This document shows, piece by piece, positions 22,965 through 34,390 of a stretch of DNA of 64,000 bases (position 1 is the first letter of the stretch; each line of letters starts with the position of its first letter). This DNA is from Paraphysomonas bandaiensis (taxonomy: Eukaryota; Chrysophyceae): positions 124,001 through 188,000 of the forward strand of contig CBFFRP010000419.1 in NCBI GenBank assembly GCA_965644295.1. Reading direction: 5' to 3'. The position numbers and the translations under genes are program-made. Under the pieces are notes generated by a model. The model saw only the letters and a list, made by a program, of their open reading frames with translations. It did no database searches and was not told the DNA's origin.

Positions 22965-25646
22965 ATGAGTGATAGTCATACAGATGAACCCAATGGACAC
23001 TCAACAGTAGAATCATCCCCTCAAATGGAGTTAGAAATACCTGGATATACATCATCCAATAACGGGAACGATACTTATGATTCTATCGAATCAAATGAAT
23101 CCCCACCCCATCATATCAGTGATATCTCTAATGGTGAACATAAAAGATCATTATGTCAACCTACTAAAGCAATGATTGCATCAAAATTAGCATTAGAAAA
23201 AAGAAAAAATGAAATTAATGACAAGGATGATCCTTTTTGGGAGAAACGTATGGGAAAAAGTGAACGATTGTTCCGTAAAAAATATAAAAACTCTATTGAG
23301 AAAACTGAAACTACCAAATCCCGTCATCATAATAAGGAGTCAGTTGATCATGTCGTTCCTCTTTCCCCATCGTCCAATCTTTTGTCCCCAACGAAAGCAA
23401 CGATTAATGGTAGTTATCATAGCAAGGGTGAAAGCAAACCGAAGCCAGTGTCCCCACTTCCGGCCACGTCACATCTCCTTCAACAAACCCGGGCTTCTAA
23501 ACTCGCCGCAGTACAAAAATCTCCCGAACCTTCAAATAATTCACAGCCACAGAAGGGACAGCAGAAAGGACAACAGGGTAGGCACAGCACTGGGAGCACA
23601 AATACCAAGCGGAGCAGTCCAGATAGCAGCTTACTGAAGCTTACTGCTGCCCGACGTGCCGCTACTCGAGCCAAGAAAGAGAAGCGCCCAGAGGACCCCC
23701 GCGAGGCGGGATGGAATAACTCTCTAAACCGCCCTGATTCTGCGCCTACTCGACATAGCCTAGGATCACCTTCTGGCGAGGAACCTGTTGATGACACGTC
23801 TCCGTCCAAGGTGCATGTTCCTGAGAAGTACAAAGACGTGAAGAGCAAGTTGCACACCCCAACTGTAGCATCTGTTCGCAAGATGCGGGGATTTTACAAG
23901 GGTGTGGAGGGTGAGGAAGAAGCCTCGGAGGAACATGAGGCTCGTGAATTCCCTCCTCGACGGGATCCGGTACACATTAGCTGGAGACTTCTCGAGACCA
24001 CCGCTGCAGTGCGGTCTAGCCGTTGGAATAATCGTGCACAGTCCCCGCCCCCTCGATTAAATTCCAGAGCTCCACCACCTGCTTGTCATTCTACACCAAC
24101 GGACTCGTTTGCTCGTAGTACACGAGGGAAGTACGATGCAAAGGATCCGATGGATGTAGCCAAAAGGGACCCTAAGAAAAAAGCCCCACAGAGAGAAAGA
24201 TCTATGTCTGCACCTCCTCGGGAGCGACTGTTGCAAATTGCTGGTATTGTTGTCCCTCCTCCACCAGTGTCACCTCCAGCACCTAGAAGCCGTCCGCGCT
24301 CGCCGTCACCCCAACCGCACACTCCAGTCACGATCAGACATGCAATCGGCCTTCTAACAGCGGAAAGAGATGCGGGAAGACCGTATGATGCAGCAGAGCT
24401 GGAGAGATTGACAGCTATGCTACAAACATTCCCCGACAGCGAATCTAAAAAGCAGCAACGATCTGTATCGTGGCGGGAGGAGGTGATGCCGTATGCACAG
24501 GAGTGTCTGATTACCATGAGAGGGTTTGTACCGCCTAGCATATTTACTGACCCATCGCCGCTGGAATCCCTACAACGCGACGGTTTCAGCGTCCCACTCG
24601 CTCGACGGATCACTACAAAGCAATGTTTATGGCTGGTGCGAGAGGACCCGGAGAGTATTATAAAATTTAATCCTACAGATCTGACCATGAAGTTCGATTA
24701 CTCTGGACAGAGCCTAGATATTGTTGAGACGGCTGCCATATATGCCACTCTACCAGCACATTTTGATGCAGCGGATGACGAGGATGGTCGTAAGGAGAAG
24801 TGGAGGGAGACTCTGGAATATCAACTAAAGCGTTTGATGAAGCAAAAGGAGTATAAATCATTTCCCAGCGAGCAGAAGCGTCATCCCGTGTATGAGGACC
24901 AGAACCCTGTATACGAGCATATAGAAGATTTGCACAGTACGCTGAACGAAATGCAGGTAGCTGAACAAGAAGAAGAGCACACAGAACCGGTTGAGGGTAT
25001 ATTGGAAGATTCGGTTTCTTCTCCAATCATGAAACCTTCAACAGACACTTCGCCATCGCCTAACTCTCATACGACATCCGGGAATCATCTTCAGTCTAGT
25101 GAATCAGACGTATCTATACCATCGGAGGGACTAATATCTACCTCTGAAGTGGAAAAATGGCGTATACTTGCATGGAGGGAGAAAGCGATTCCCTACTGCG
25201 AGGATTGCCTGCAGACTATGCGGGGGTTTGTGCCGCCTAATGTGTTTTTTTCCTCTCCTGCTTCATTACAAAGTGACGGCCTGCCCGTAACCCTCGCCAA
25301 ACGGGTGGCCAATAAAAAGTGTTTATGGCTTATCCGAGTAGATCCAGAATGTATACCGAAAATCCCAGTAAGAGACCTGACCATGAAGTTCGATTACTCT
25401 GGACAGAGTCTAGATATTGTTGAGATGGCTGCCATATATGCCACTCTGCCGGCACATTTTGATGCAGCGGATGACGAGGATGGTCGTAAGGAGAAGTGGA
25501 GGGAGACTCTGGAGCGCCAGTTGATGCAGCTTATGGAGGAGAAGGAAGAGCATACCCTCCGCGAGAAAATTATTCGTAGTCCAGCATATGAGGACGCTCA
25601 GCCCTTGTTTGCTCAGCAGTGTGAGCTGCATGTGTTGAGAATATAG
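22965..25646 (+). CDS. Unknown protein with tandemly duplicated ~128-residue domain
   Basis: Single exon, 893 aa; I do not recognise the family. Residues 1-500 are hydrophilic, Ser/Pro/Lys/Arg-rich and probably disordered. Two related domains follow at about 501-628 and 735-862. Each starts WRE(E/K)..PY...C(L).TMRGFVPP, continues LA(R/K)R(I/V)..K(Q/K)CLWL(V/I)R, and ends LTMKFDYSGQSLDIVE, AAIYATLPAHFDAADDEDGR and KEKWRETLE. The last ~55 residues are almost identical, also at DNA level (24683-24825 against 25379-25521), which suggests recent duplication or gene conversion, while the first halves differ more. No signal peptide or membrane segment. The conserved Cys, Trp and Phe-Asp-Tyr residues suggest a folded, perhaps regulatory, module. 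Confidence 0.8.
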   Translation: MSDSHTDEPNGHSTVESSPQMELEIPGYTSSNNGNDTYDSIESNESPPHHISDISNGEHKRSLCQPTKAMIASKLALEKRKNEINDKDDPFWEKRMGKSERLFRKKYKNSIEKTETTKSRHHNKESVDHVVPLSPSSNLLSPTKATINGSYHSKGESKPKPVSPLPATSHLLQQTRASKLAAVQKSPEPSNNSQPQKGQQKGQQGRHSTGSTNTKRSSPDSSLLKLTAARRAATRAKKEKRPEDPREAGWNNSLNRPDSAPTRHSLGSPSGEEPVDDTSPSKVHVPEKYKDVKSKLHTPTVASVRKMRGFYKGVEGEEEASEEHEAREFPPRRDPVHISWRLLETTAAVRSSRWNNRAQSPPPRLNSRAPPPACHSTPTDSFARSTRGKYDAKDPMDVAKRDPKKKAPQRERSMSAPPRERLLQIAGIVVPPPPVSPPAPRSRPRSPSPQPHTPVTIRHAIGLLTAERDAGRPYDAAELERLTAMLQTFPDSESKKQQRSVSWREEVMPYAQECLITMRGFVPPSIFTDPSPLESLQRDGFSVPLARRITTKQCLWLVREDPESIIKFNPTDLTMKFDYSGQSLDIVETAAIYATLPAHFDAADDEDGRKEKWRETLEYQLKRLMKQKEYKSFPSEQKRHPVYEDQNPVYEHIEDLHSTLNEMQVAEQEEEHTEPVEGILEDSVSSPIMKPSTDTSPSPNSHTTSGNHLQSSESDVSIPSEGLISTSEVEKWRILAWREKAIPYCEDCLQTMRGFVPPNVFFSSPASLQSDGLPVTLAKRVANKKCLWLIRVDPECIPKIPVRDLTMKFDYSGQSLDIVEMAAIYATLPAHFDAADDEDGRKEKWRETLERQLMQLMEEKEEHTLREKIIRSPAYEDAQPLFAQQCELHVLRI

Positions 25647-26110
25647 TTTGATTGTAAGGAAACTGTAGGATTAGTGTTGCCGAAAGGAATTTAGAGTGTA
25701 CCTAATCCTTCACTTACATTTTGTGATCAAGTTTCACGAACGTTTTGAATGTTCTAATTTAATAAGTACTTTAGGTGAGAAGTAGGAATTGTTTTGCAGC
25801 CATTTATGTTGACAATATGTTCTACAATGCTATATTGCTGGTGCATGAATCATTAGCAAAACACCTTAATCTCTGACCTCTGACTGTAGAGCAATAACGA
25901 GGTATTCTACCTACCTCAACATATTGTTGATAGAGTATCAGCTGCCCATGTCAACACGAAGTTCTCCCACAGTATGTGTTGCCCAAGAATACTAACAAAC
26001 AACAAACTAACTAGCAATCACACCATTGCAAACATATTTCAATCAATAGATTCTGCTGAAATTACCAATGAGACATATATAATAGCGAATTTATTATCAT
26101 CTTACTATCT
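25647..26110. other. Convergent intergenic region
   Basis: 464 bp between the 3' ends of the 893-aa gene and the VMA21-like gene. I see nothing notable in it beyond AT-rich sequence. Confidence 0.35.
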
Positions 26111-26437
26111 TTAATCTACTTTAACAGGTTTTTTAGAAGCATTTTCATCACGATCTTCTAACCACGCCATTCTTACGTACAGAGCAATCACGATATTAGC
26201 CGCAACTACAGCAGCAATACCGCACCATCCTAAATAGTCCTTATTTTTCTTAAATACAATAAAATATAAGAAATAGAAGGTAGCTAATGGAGCCAACACC
26301 ATCCATAGAGAGTATCGTATTAACTTTAGCGTAACCACCCTATTCTGAGGAGCCCAAAACCTATATGAGAAATACAGTGATTAGTGTATGCGTGTGTGTG
26401 TTGGGAGATATACGTACACTTCATAGTAGCCTGCCAT
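26111..26437 (-). CDS. VMA21: VMA21-like V-ATPase assembly protein
   Basis: Two exons on the minus strand: a 24-nt first exon 26437-26414 (MAGYYEVY) and 26344-26111; 85 aa. The joined start reads MAGYYEVYNRVVTLKLIRYS. Two membrane segments follow: LWMVLAPLATFYFLYFIVF and WCGIAAVVAANIVIALYVRM, then a charged tail ending KKPVKVD. Size, the two-helix layout and the AAVVA..IVIALYVRMAW segment fit VMA21, an ER protein that escorts assembly of the V-ATPase membrane sector. The acceptor CCTCAG at 26345 was chosen because it keeps the frame; a nearer TATAG acceptor does not. The assignment is by pattern only. Divergent from the glycosyltransferase gene. Confidence 0.6.
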
Positions 26438-26502
26438 GATGATAGAATTATGACTATAGAAGAGTAAAGAAGAGCAAATGATGAACTAAGAGCTACAACC
26501 GC

Positions 26503-26845
26503 ATGATACATACATACATACATACATACATACATACATACATACATACATACATACATACATACATACATACATACATACATACATACATACATACATA
26601 CATACATACATACATACATACATACATACATACATACATACATACATACATACATACATACATACATACATACATACATACATACATACATACATACATA
26701 CATACATACATACATACATACATACATACATACATACATACATACATACATACATACATACATACATACATACATACATACATACATACATACATACATA
26801 CATACATACATACATACATACATACATACATACATACATACATAC
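26503..26845. repeat. (CATA)n microsatellite
   Basis: About 343 bp of perfect CATA repeats, the reverse complement of the motif at 16730-17203, between the starts of the VMA21-like gene (-) and the glycosyltransferase gene (+). MYVC and TYIH frames across it are artefacts. Confidence 0.98.
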
Positions 26846-26926
26846 TGTACGTGTGTATATGTGTGTATGTGTCGTTGTGTATCCTGCTGTGTAATTCATG
26901 AGTCGTTGTGGAGAGTCTTCTATCAG

Positions 26927-29900
26927 ATGCATCTCACAAAGGCGAATCACATGATACGGTTGCTGATCATTGCATGTCTCTTCTCTCAATGTCAGTCTGG
27001 TTACCATACCTCTGATAAGGTACAGTCTACAGTACTTATCGTAGTATTGTGTATGTATGTACGTATGTATGGTTATGTAGGTTAGTTATGGTAGTCTACG
27101 TATGTGTTGTAGTATGGTATACATCACGCGTGCTGTGGTGCTGTCTGTATGTGTGTATAGTTATGCAGTAGATGACAGCAGGCGTGATGGCGTATAGCCG
27201 GATCAGTGGGGATGATCTGACAGTGTGTTGTGATACTGTCTTACTGTTAGCTCGTTTTATCACTTATCATACACAGAATGAAACAACTTCGTTGAATACA
27301 GCGTACAGTGCTGCTATCGAAAGGATCACTCAGGCAAGGCTGCTGTATCCATCATGAATCAACATGTTGCCCCTGATGTAAAGCCTCACATGTCCTGTAA
27401 TCACCTAACTATCATGAATACCGTACCACGTTCCTTATGCTGTCATATCCTGACACTACGTGGCCTATCATGTAATAGTCTATACAACATAACAGAAAGC
27501 CCGCACTGAAGAGTGCAAGAAAAAGCTAGAAGATGCGTTTGGGTTATTTTGGAATCCCTTGATGTACGAAACGACTTACCCTTTTGAGCGAACAGCATAT
27601 TTCAGTGAATGCAAAAATCCACCCCGATCAGCCCTGGTATGATTGTCCAGCAGTTGGTTGTATTACCATGTTTTCATAGCGAAATGTGTGCAGAATCCTG
27701 TGAAGTTTATCAGCGATAGTCCATATGAGCGCCCTAAACCCGTGAATGTATCTCGCCGGGAGGAGGGTCGACTGAACCCAGCTGATCTCGGTATATTGTA
27801 CGTAATGCTCGTACACTCTTACCCAGAGTTCGCAATTCGTGTTGTGGAGGCTCTGCAGGAGCCAATGCACACATTTGTCTTGCATGTTGACACCAAGGTA
27901 TATTTTGGGTTAAACTGTTGTAGACTGACATCTTCCTGCAGTCCCCAGAGACTTATACGATTCTTTCTAGATATGTATCCGAAACTCGGAACCAAAATGT
28001 ATTTTTACTACCTGATGAACAGCGGGTTTCTGTTGCATGGGGTGGCTTTTCTATCGTCAACGCTACCCTTAATGGTATTGTACAGTTAGCTTACGCGATA
28101 TGTGTAAGATGTGTTTTGTAGGTATGGCTTACGGTATGAAACTGGGGCGGTGGTTTGACTACGTAATTGACCTAAGTGGTACAACGTATCCCATTAAATC
28201 CAATCAGGTGTACTATTACCAGAGGTAGAAATTTTATGCCTGAGGTTATTCATGCAGCATATCAGAGAGTATCTCTCTCGAAATCCCAATGCTATTTACA
28301 ATAATATCAAGCCAGACACCAACCTCCCACCTCCAGGTATGTACTGGTGTTTTTTTCTCTGATCTTTGACCTGTGATTGGACAGAATTGTGGCACTATTA
28401 CGAAGAATGTGATGGGGAAGTGCACCGAATCGCACGCATGACTATGGTATGGTGTTGTACCATTCAGCATTTTGATATTCTCACTTCTTTTTGCCTTCGC
28501 AGGCGAGAGGAATATCTATGCACATAGGTAGTCAATGGTTCGCCATGCCCCGACATGTTGCAGGTACTGTGCTGCAAATGATATTACAAGTGTGATTGTT
28601 TCGTGCGCCTCTGTAGAATGGTTTTTGGTCGACCCGCTACCGTTATCCTATAAAGATTATGCCACCCATGTTGTGGTAGCAGATGAGCACTACTTCTCGA
28701 CGATGCTCAAGAATAGTCCCTTTTGTTCTGACCTGGTACAATATGCATCGAGCTACTTGTTAAGTATTCTAATTACAGTCTATTGTGTGGTGAAGGTGAA
28801 CAAGGATGTGAATTACGTTATATTCTCCAAGTGGGAGCAGGAGCGCGGTAACCTCGCCAAGTGTGTACAGCCTGATCCGTTGCGGTGCGGTCGATCTCCA
28901 GCATATTTTACCCCACTCATTAAGCCTGGATTACTGGTGATTTGCCTTAATTCATGTCTACTGAATTGCCTTATTTGTATATAGATGGCCCAGGCTTTGT
29001 TCGCGCGCAAGTTTAACCCAGATGACCCAGATAGGTGTGTGCGACGATCAGTAAAATTGCATATGACATTTTTCCTTGTGTATCAGTATGCAGCTGGTGT
29101 CGGAGATTGAAGATACAAGACAAGTGGATGCGGATGACCGACGCAGCTACAATGGTGCGAGTAAATTTGTTATTGTGGGTACACATTAATGTGGTAATTC
29201 CAGTGGAGGAAGTTGCCGAGAAAGACAAGAGAGATGCTTTCATGATTGTGGTCAGCGATAGACGCAACGATCAAGCTCAAGGATCTGAGGTCAGACGGGT
29301 TCCCTATATCTCTATACCTGGTTAATAGTCTCTCCTGTAGTTGTTCTGGGGGGCCACGCGGCCGCTACTTTGCCTTTGGCTACCCCCGAAATGGGGGGGA
29401 GAGATACGCGCCGTACCATGCAGTGCAAGTGACCGTAACCAGCATTTTGTAAAAGGTAGGAAATTGTGGATTGCGGTGCTTTATTTCGAATGTCATCATC
29501 TTCTACAGAAAACTGCGTATCCATTGACCCTTTCATTCATACTGCTTCCAACTACACTGAGTGCTCAGATGGCTGCAGAATTGGCCATCTAGATTCTTCC
29601 ATATTTTCTATTTTGGAAGGAAACGCGAATTTAGGGAATACTGAGACATACTGCCAGTACAGGGGAGTATTACCGGGCAAAGAAGTGGAAGGGGCCACAG
29701 AAGCTGATGAGTTTATGTGTTTAGATGTCATGGGACAATCCCTGAAACCTGGGGTGCCAATACTAGGGTACGATTATATACTGCTTAAAATACGCTTTGG
29801 AATATTTTTGTTTTGATATTATGCAACGTAGGTACCCTTGTACGGGGCTCTGGAACCAGTACTTTAGACTTTCATCTGACTGTCACCTGTCCGCGACTCA

Positions 29901-30423
29901 GCCAGATGCTGTGGGAATAGTGCGGGGTAACGTGGACCCGAATAATATTAGTACCAGCACGTTGTGCATGGAGGTGCCAAAGCATTTATTATAAAACCAA
30001 TACTAATTGTACTGTGAGCAGGTTAGTGGAGAAGCTTTCGGTTCATCACCTGCACATGCGGTACAGGGAAAGCCATGTAACTGCACTCGGGACGTTGAAA
30101 GCGGGACACAGACTTTCAAACCATTTAGCATTAGACTTGACATGCCCCGCGATATGTGGGTAACTGGTGGCAGGCTTCACCGCGTAAAGTCAGCTACGTT
30201 GACGGACGAACATTCCTCGCAGCCCACTAAACAGGTACCTCCTTCGAAGGAAGATATTTCTATTGATGCAGAAGGAAAACGTGAGGTAAACACTGAAGCA
30301 AAGGCTTCTAGCGGACGGCTGCGAATGGATGACGACGGTTTCAAAGCAGCTCTGGACAATATACCTGGATTAAAGGATAAAATCAAAGACGCGATAACGG
30401 GTTCTCGAAAAACTGAGCTGTAG
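26927..30423 (+). CDS. Core-2/I-branching (xylosyltransferase-like) glycosyltransferase with lectin-like C-terminus
   Basis: Secretory-pathway glycosyltransferase of the core-2/I-branching GlcNAc-transferase/xylosyltransferase fold. Exon model: 26927-27019, 27172-27333, 27496-27636, 27694-27897, 27942-28074, 28122-28207, 28258-28336, 28385-28446, 28503-28563, 28617-28735, 28796-28936, 28985-29034, 29087-29160, an unresolved part from 29161 to ~29510, then to 29767, 29832-29973, 30022-30423. The N-terminus is a signal peptide (IRLLIIACLFSQCQSG). Catalytic-domain motifs: LGILYVMLVHSYPEFAIRVV, HVDTKSPETY, VAWGGFSIVNATLNGMAYGM, FDYVIDLSGTTYPIKSNQ, GSQWFAMPRHVAEW and VADEHYFSTMLKNSPFC. The C-terminal part, CLDVMGQSLKPGVPILGYPC followed by TGLWNQYFRLS, looks like a ricin-type beta-trefoil unit. 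The second intron appears to use a GC donor (CAG|GCAAGG at 27334). Start could be the ATG at 26927 or 26951. Confidence 0.8.
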
Positions 30424-31834
30424 GATATACAACACATACTGATAACTCATAGTCACAACTAGTATGATAATATATATATGTCTTAGAGGAGTAGTATTTT
30501 CTATTTCATCAATTTTTTAAAACGCTTCCATTCCGTGCTGATATAACTGCACTAATAGGAAAATGATAAATTGTGACATACAGCAATATGTAAAAACCCG
30601 CATAATCTAGGTAGAAAACTAAAATAGAGATATGCCTACTTGGAATGCTTATTCTGCTGATATATAGTAACTTACAGTAAAGATAATAACTCGACATACA
30701 TATTAACCTTTTAATTAAGACTGCTAATGTTATCCAGTACTAAAAATTCTTGTGCTACCTTTTGTCATCATTCATTGCTACTTGTTACACAAATTCAACG
30801 ATTCAATAATTCACAGTCTTAAACTCTTATCATTTCACATATCAGTGAATATCTTTCAGTTTATTCAAAACTTCATTCCGCAGGGGAAAGGATTCTCTCT
30901 CTGGGAGAAACTAACGTGAGCCGCATATAATATAGTCAGTAGATATTGTTCTGCCTACTTACAGCCAAATGCTTGTGTGCTTGTGTGGTACAAGGGACAC
31001 CTATAAGTGTGTCTCTTGAGTAGACGTTTTGGGCCCTGATCAACAATCAGGTATCCGGAAATGGGCCCACCTCAAGGGCATCCGGGACAGGACCCACCTG
31101 AAAGGTAACCGGGGTATTGGGCTGCCTACTGAACTTAAGCATCCCGGATGTTCACCTTAAGGACTCAACAACCCTGAAGTCAGTAGATGTCAGGTCAACA
31201 TTCTGCTTGCTCACTGTGATTGCTTGGAGTGATAGAGCGGAGATGGCTGCACATTTGTGCTCGCGGCGATGCACAAGCAGCTTCCGTAGCGTTAAATAGT
31301 AGGATAATAGAGTTTGTTCTACTAGTTAGTTAGAGGCAGACGTCTATCTAGCTTGAGTAGTTTTCACCTAGCTACTAAGCTGGCACGGATTCTTGACACC
31401 TATCGCTAATAATAAGACTTTCAATAATATATAATTTAAAACCTTATTCAATCAAAATAGAAATACTTAACAAATAAATACAGTATATTGTATTTTTTAG
31501 ATATGCATTTCAGCTTGTATTCCAACTATCTCTCACACTCGTTAAATATAAATATTCTCTGTCAATTAATATTTCTTCACTCTTTCACCGGAAATACACA
31601 TGATACTAATTGATACTTTGATAGTAAATAAAAAGTCACTTTTACTACCCGAATTCATATTACATATTTATTGTACTATTTTATTACGATTCGTACACAG
31701 TAGTGGTATGCCATAATATTATTATTTAATTAAACATAACATACGACACAAAAAATACCGACATATTATCACTGAGAACCACAATAAGAAAAGTGATACT
31801 ATATTATCATCGCACAAAAAATTCAAAAGTCCTG
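30424..31834. other. Intergenic region with a GC-richer island
   Basis: 1.4 kb between convergent genes. Most is AT-rich; 31020-31290 is clearly richer in G+C and holds GGGCCC, GGGTCC and CCGGG words. Its right part overlaps the dispersed repeat at 31240-31432. A 60-codon open frame at 31117-31299 has no recognisable domain. Confidence 0.35.
31240..31432 (-). repeat. Dispersed ~190-bp repeat, copy B
   Basis: Reverse-complement match to 785-975, with the same conserved core AGCGTTAAATAGTAGGATAA. The copies are diverged by several indels, so they are old. TAGCGATAGG at its end also occurs at 19768-19778. Confidence 0.55.
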
Positions 31835-34390
31835 CTACTCAAACAATGGCTTACTTGATTTTGGTTTCGCTCTCATACTACGCTCTGCTGGGCTCATTCT
31901 ACCAGAAAGAAGAGGAGCGTCTTTAACCTCGGAGAGACGGCACAGTGCCTCTACAAAATCATGATTCTCTTTGATTCGGTCGTCTTTAATACGTTTCCAG
32001 TATTGCTCAGGAGTTTCCCCAGGTTCAAGCTTCGACTCAATATCGACGTCTGATAACACTTTCTTATTGGCCGGAAACATATCCACAGCAGTCAACTTCT
32101 TTGTTTCATTCTTCGAACCTGATACATACACATCTGCGGTCTCTCCTGGAGTGATCATGTCATAGTACAGGGCCATATTCTTCGAAGTCGGGGAAAAGTG
32201 ACCATCCCTTCCGACAACCATAATATTTCCTTTCTTATCCACGCGAAACTTTGAGTGATTGTAGCCATCAACCTCTAGAAAAGTTTTCTTGTCATCCTTA
32301 GGCTTAGGTTTACTCGCTGCACACATCGGGGAAGATCCGGACACGGTATCGTCAGTGGTAATTACATTTAACACAGTTTTCTGCTGATCTCCTGAAGCAC
32401 CATTTTTAGGAGAAATTGAGCCTGATGGACTCCCTCTATTGTCAAAACTCATGTTCTCCAGGTCGCTAGCCGCATCGTCGAATATAGACTCATCTGCCAG
32501 TGAGGTATTAGTCCCAGCTGCTGTACCGTAGTAAGGTCTCAAAAGCTCCTCGAGGTCCCCATAGCTCTTGGAGTCCATTCGAGACAAGCTACGAAAGTCT
32601 TTCGCAGGGGATCTAACACCAAAGAACTTCCTCCGAAAGTTGTCTATGTCTTCCTCGTTCTCTACTTCTATCTCAGGAGATGGAGAAATGGGAATATTAT
32701 TCACCAAGTTGTAAGGCTCATAAGGAGTTGAACCCGGAGTGACACCTAATATTACGCTCAAGCGGTGTCGTGGTTGTGTCTTGGGCTTGCTAGTATTACT
32801 TTTAATCGATAAGGAATCACCTTCTTCGTCATCTTCGTCATCTTCTTCATCGTTTTCTACATCGATATCTTCATTCGAGAACAGAATATTCGACAACTTG
32901 ATTTCTGAAACATAAACAGACTTCTGAAGAACTGTCAGAGCATTGTTTGAGTTTTTCTTCTTTTGAGACATTAAAATATTTATCGGCGTGCGCTCTGCAC
33001 TAACCAGAATAATCTTTCCTAGGAGGCTTAAGGAGAAGACCCAGCTGCAGCAATAAGAAGCAAAACCATTAGCTACAGCATCGATATGCAATTCACATTC
33101 AAACCTTTGTATATTTTGAATGAATACCTCCCAGGATGTGAGCGGTTCTGTGCTTTCAGTGAGAACACTGGTGCTACAGTAAGACAGACCCATGGTAGCA
33201 TGAGACACGCTTTGTGATTGTGTCAAGTGGGATACAGCAGACTGTTGGGCAGCTGACATTTGGTCAGCATTGTCACCCACACTATCTGACGAAACAGGGG
33301 CTGCGCCGGCGCTATCAGTGGTATAGATAAACTGGTGTCCATGCTTCTCCAGTTCTTTCATTCGAAACGTAACTGCCGCACGCAAATAGTCAAGCGGCAA
33401 GCTCATTGGGTTCACCTACGGTCATTACATGGCAACAGCATTAACTGCAATAAATACTGATAATAAACACCATACATTTTGAATAAGTCGATGTAGATAG
33501 TTCAAATCTTTCAGCAAAATAACTTTCGCGCTTTGGAAGGACGATGTGCCTCCCAATATAACATTCACAAAGCGAAGGAAATGTACTATAACGATGTTGT
33601 CGTGTGTGGAGCGCATACGCTGTCTACACACCGAAGAGAGCTGCTGCAAATTCTTGTGCTGAACCTGGGTACCAGCATGGTAAAGAGCCATTCGTCCCTT
33701 ATACCACACATGCAACTCATCGTCATTTAGGTGAAGAGGTACTCGCACGACAGCTTTCTTTCCCTTCGGAATAGTGAATGGTAGAGTGTACATTTCTAGT
33801 ACATCACGCATCGTTACGCTAATCGCATTTTGCCCTCTAGATAGAGCCTTTTCCCGGGCACGCTTTTCTTTCCTTTTTGCTAATGCTTGTTCCCGCTTAT
33901 CTATATGGGACCGAATAAAACGCTCGTCCCACTCAGGCCTCTCCTTACAATCGAATTGCCCAAACGACAGCATTTTCGTTATATCTTCGGTAAAATTGTA
34001 AACTTTAGTATCCTGTCTCAGCATTCTTCTTCTGGCCTGCTCTTTCTCTTTTTCTCTCTTCTCAGCGAGCTCTCGTGCAATATGCCCAGGAGGAGGGCCA
34101 GTAGATTGAAACTTTAAATCTTCGTGTGATGCGCGTTTCAAAATACGCCGTGTCTTTGAAACAGCTTTATCAGGATTGATTGGTTCAAGAAACCCTGACT
34201 TATGAGTGCCAGTAGACGACTGTCTCCAACCACCACTAGAAGGGGGTCGCTGCTGAGTAATATGAACTGACTCATTACGACGCTTGTTTCCTTGAACCCT
34301 CTCAGGTGCAGATATGGGCCGAATATCAAGATATTTCTTTGCTTTTGGCTCAGGAGCACGCTCAAGATCTCTCAACCATACGTTCTTCAT
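31835..34390 (-). CDS. Unknown 831-aa hydrophilic protein
   Basis: Two exons on the minus strand, 34390-33476 and 33415-31835, joined in phase 0 by a 60-nt GT...AG intron (LHRLIQN|VNPMSLPLDY). I do not recognise the family. The N-terminal third is basic with a probable coiled coil (EKREKEKEQARRRMLRQD; DKREQALAKRKEKRAREKA). A more hydrophobic, folded-looking part spans about residues 200-470, including LPFTIPKGKKAVVRVPLHLN and WVFSLSLLGKIILVSAERTP. An acidic run (ENDEEDDEDDEEGDS) follows near residue 500, and the C-terminal third is polar with a short FRVDKKGNIMVVGRDGHFSP segment. Alternatively the two open frames are separate genes, but the second lacks room for a promoter and the splice sites are good. 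Confidence 0.65.

Noticed and set aside
26326-27007. Long MYVC and TYIH frames on both strands
   Set aside because: Translation of the (CATA)n array.
31117-31299. 60-codon frame in a GC-richer island
   Set aside because: Its end overlaps a dispersed repeat and it has no recognisable domain.
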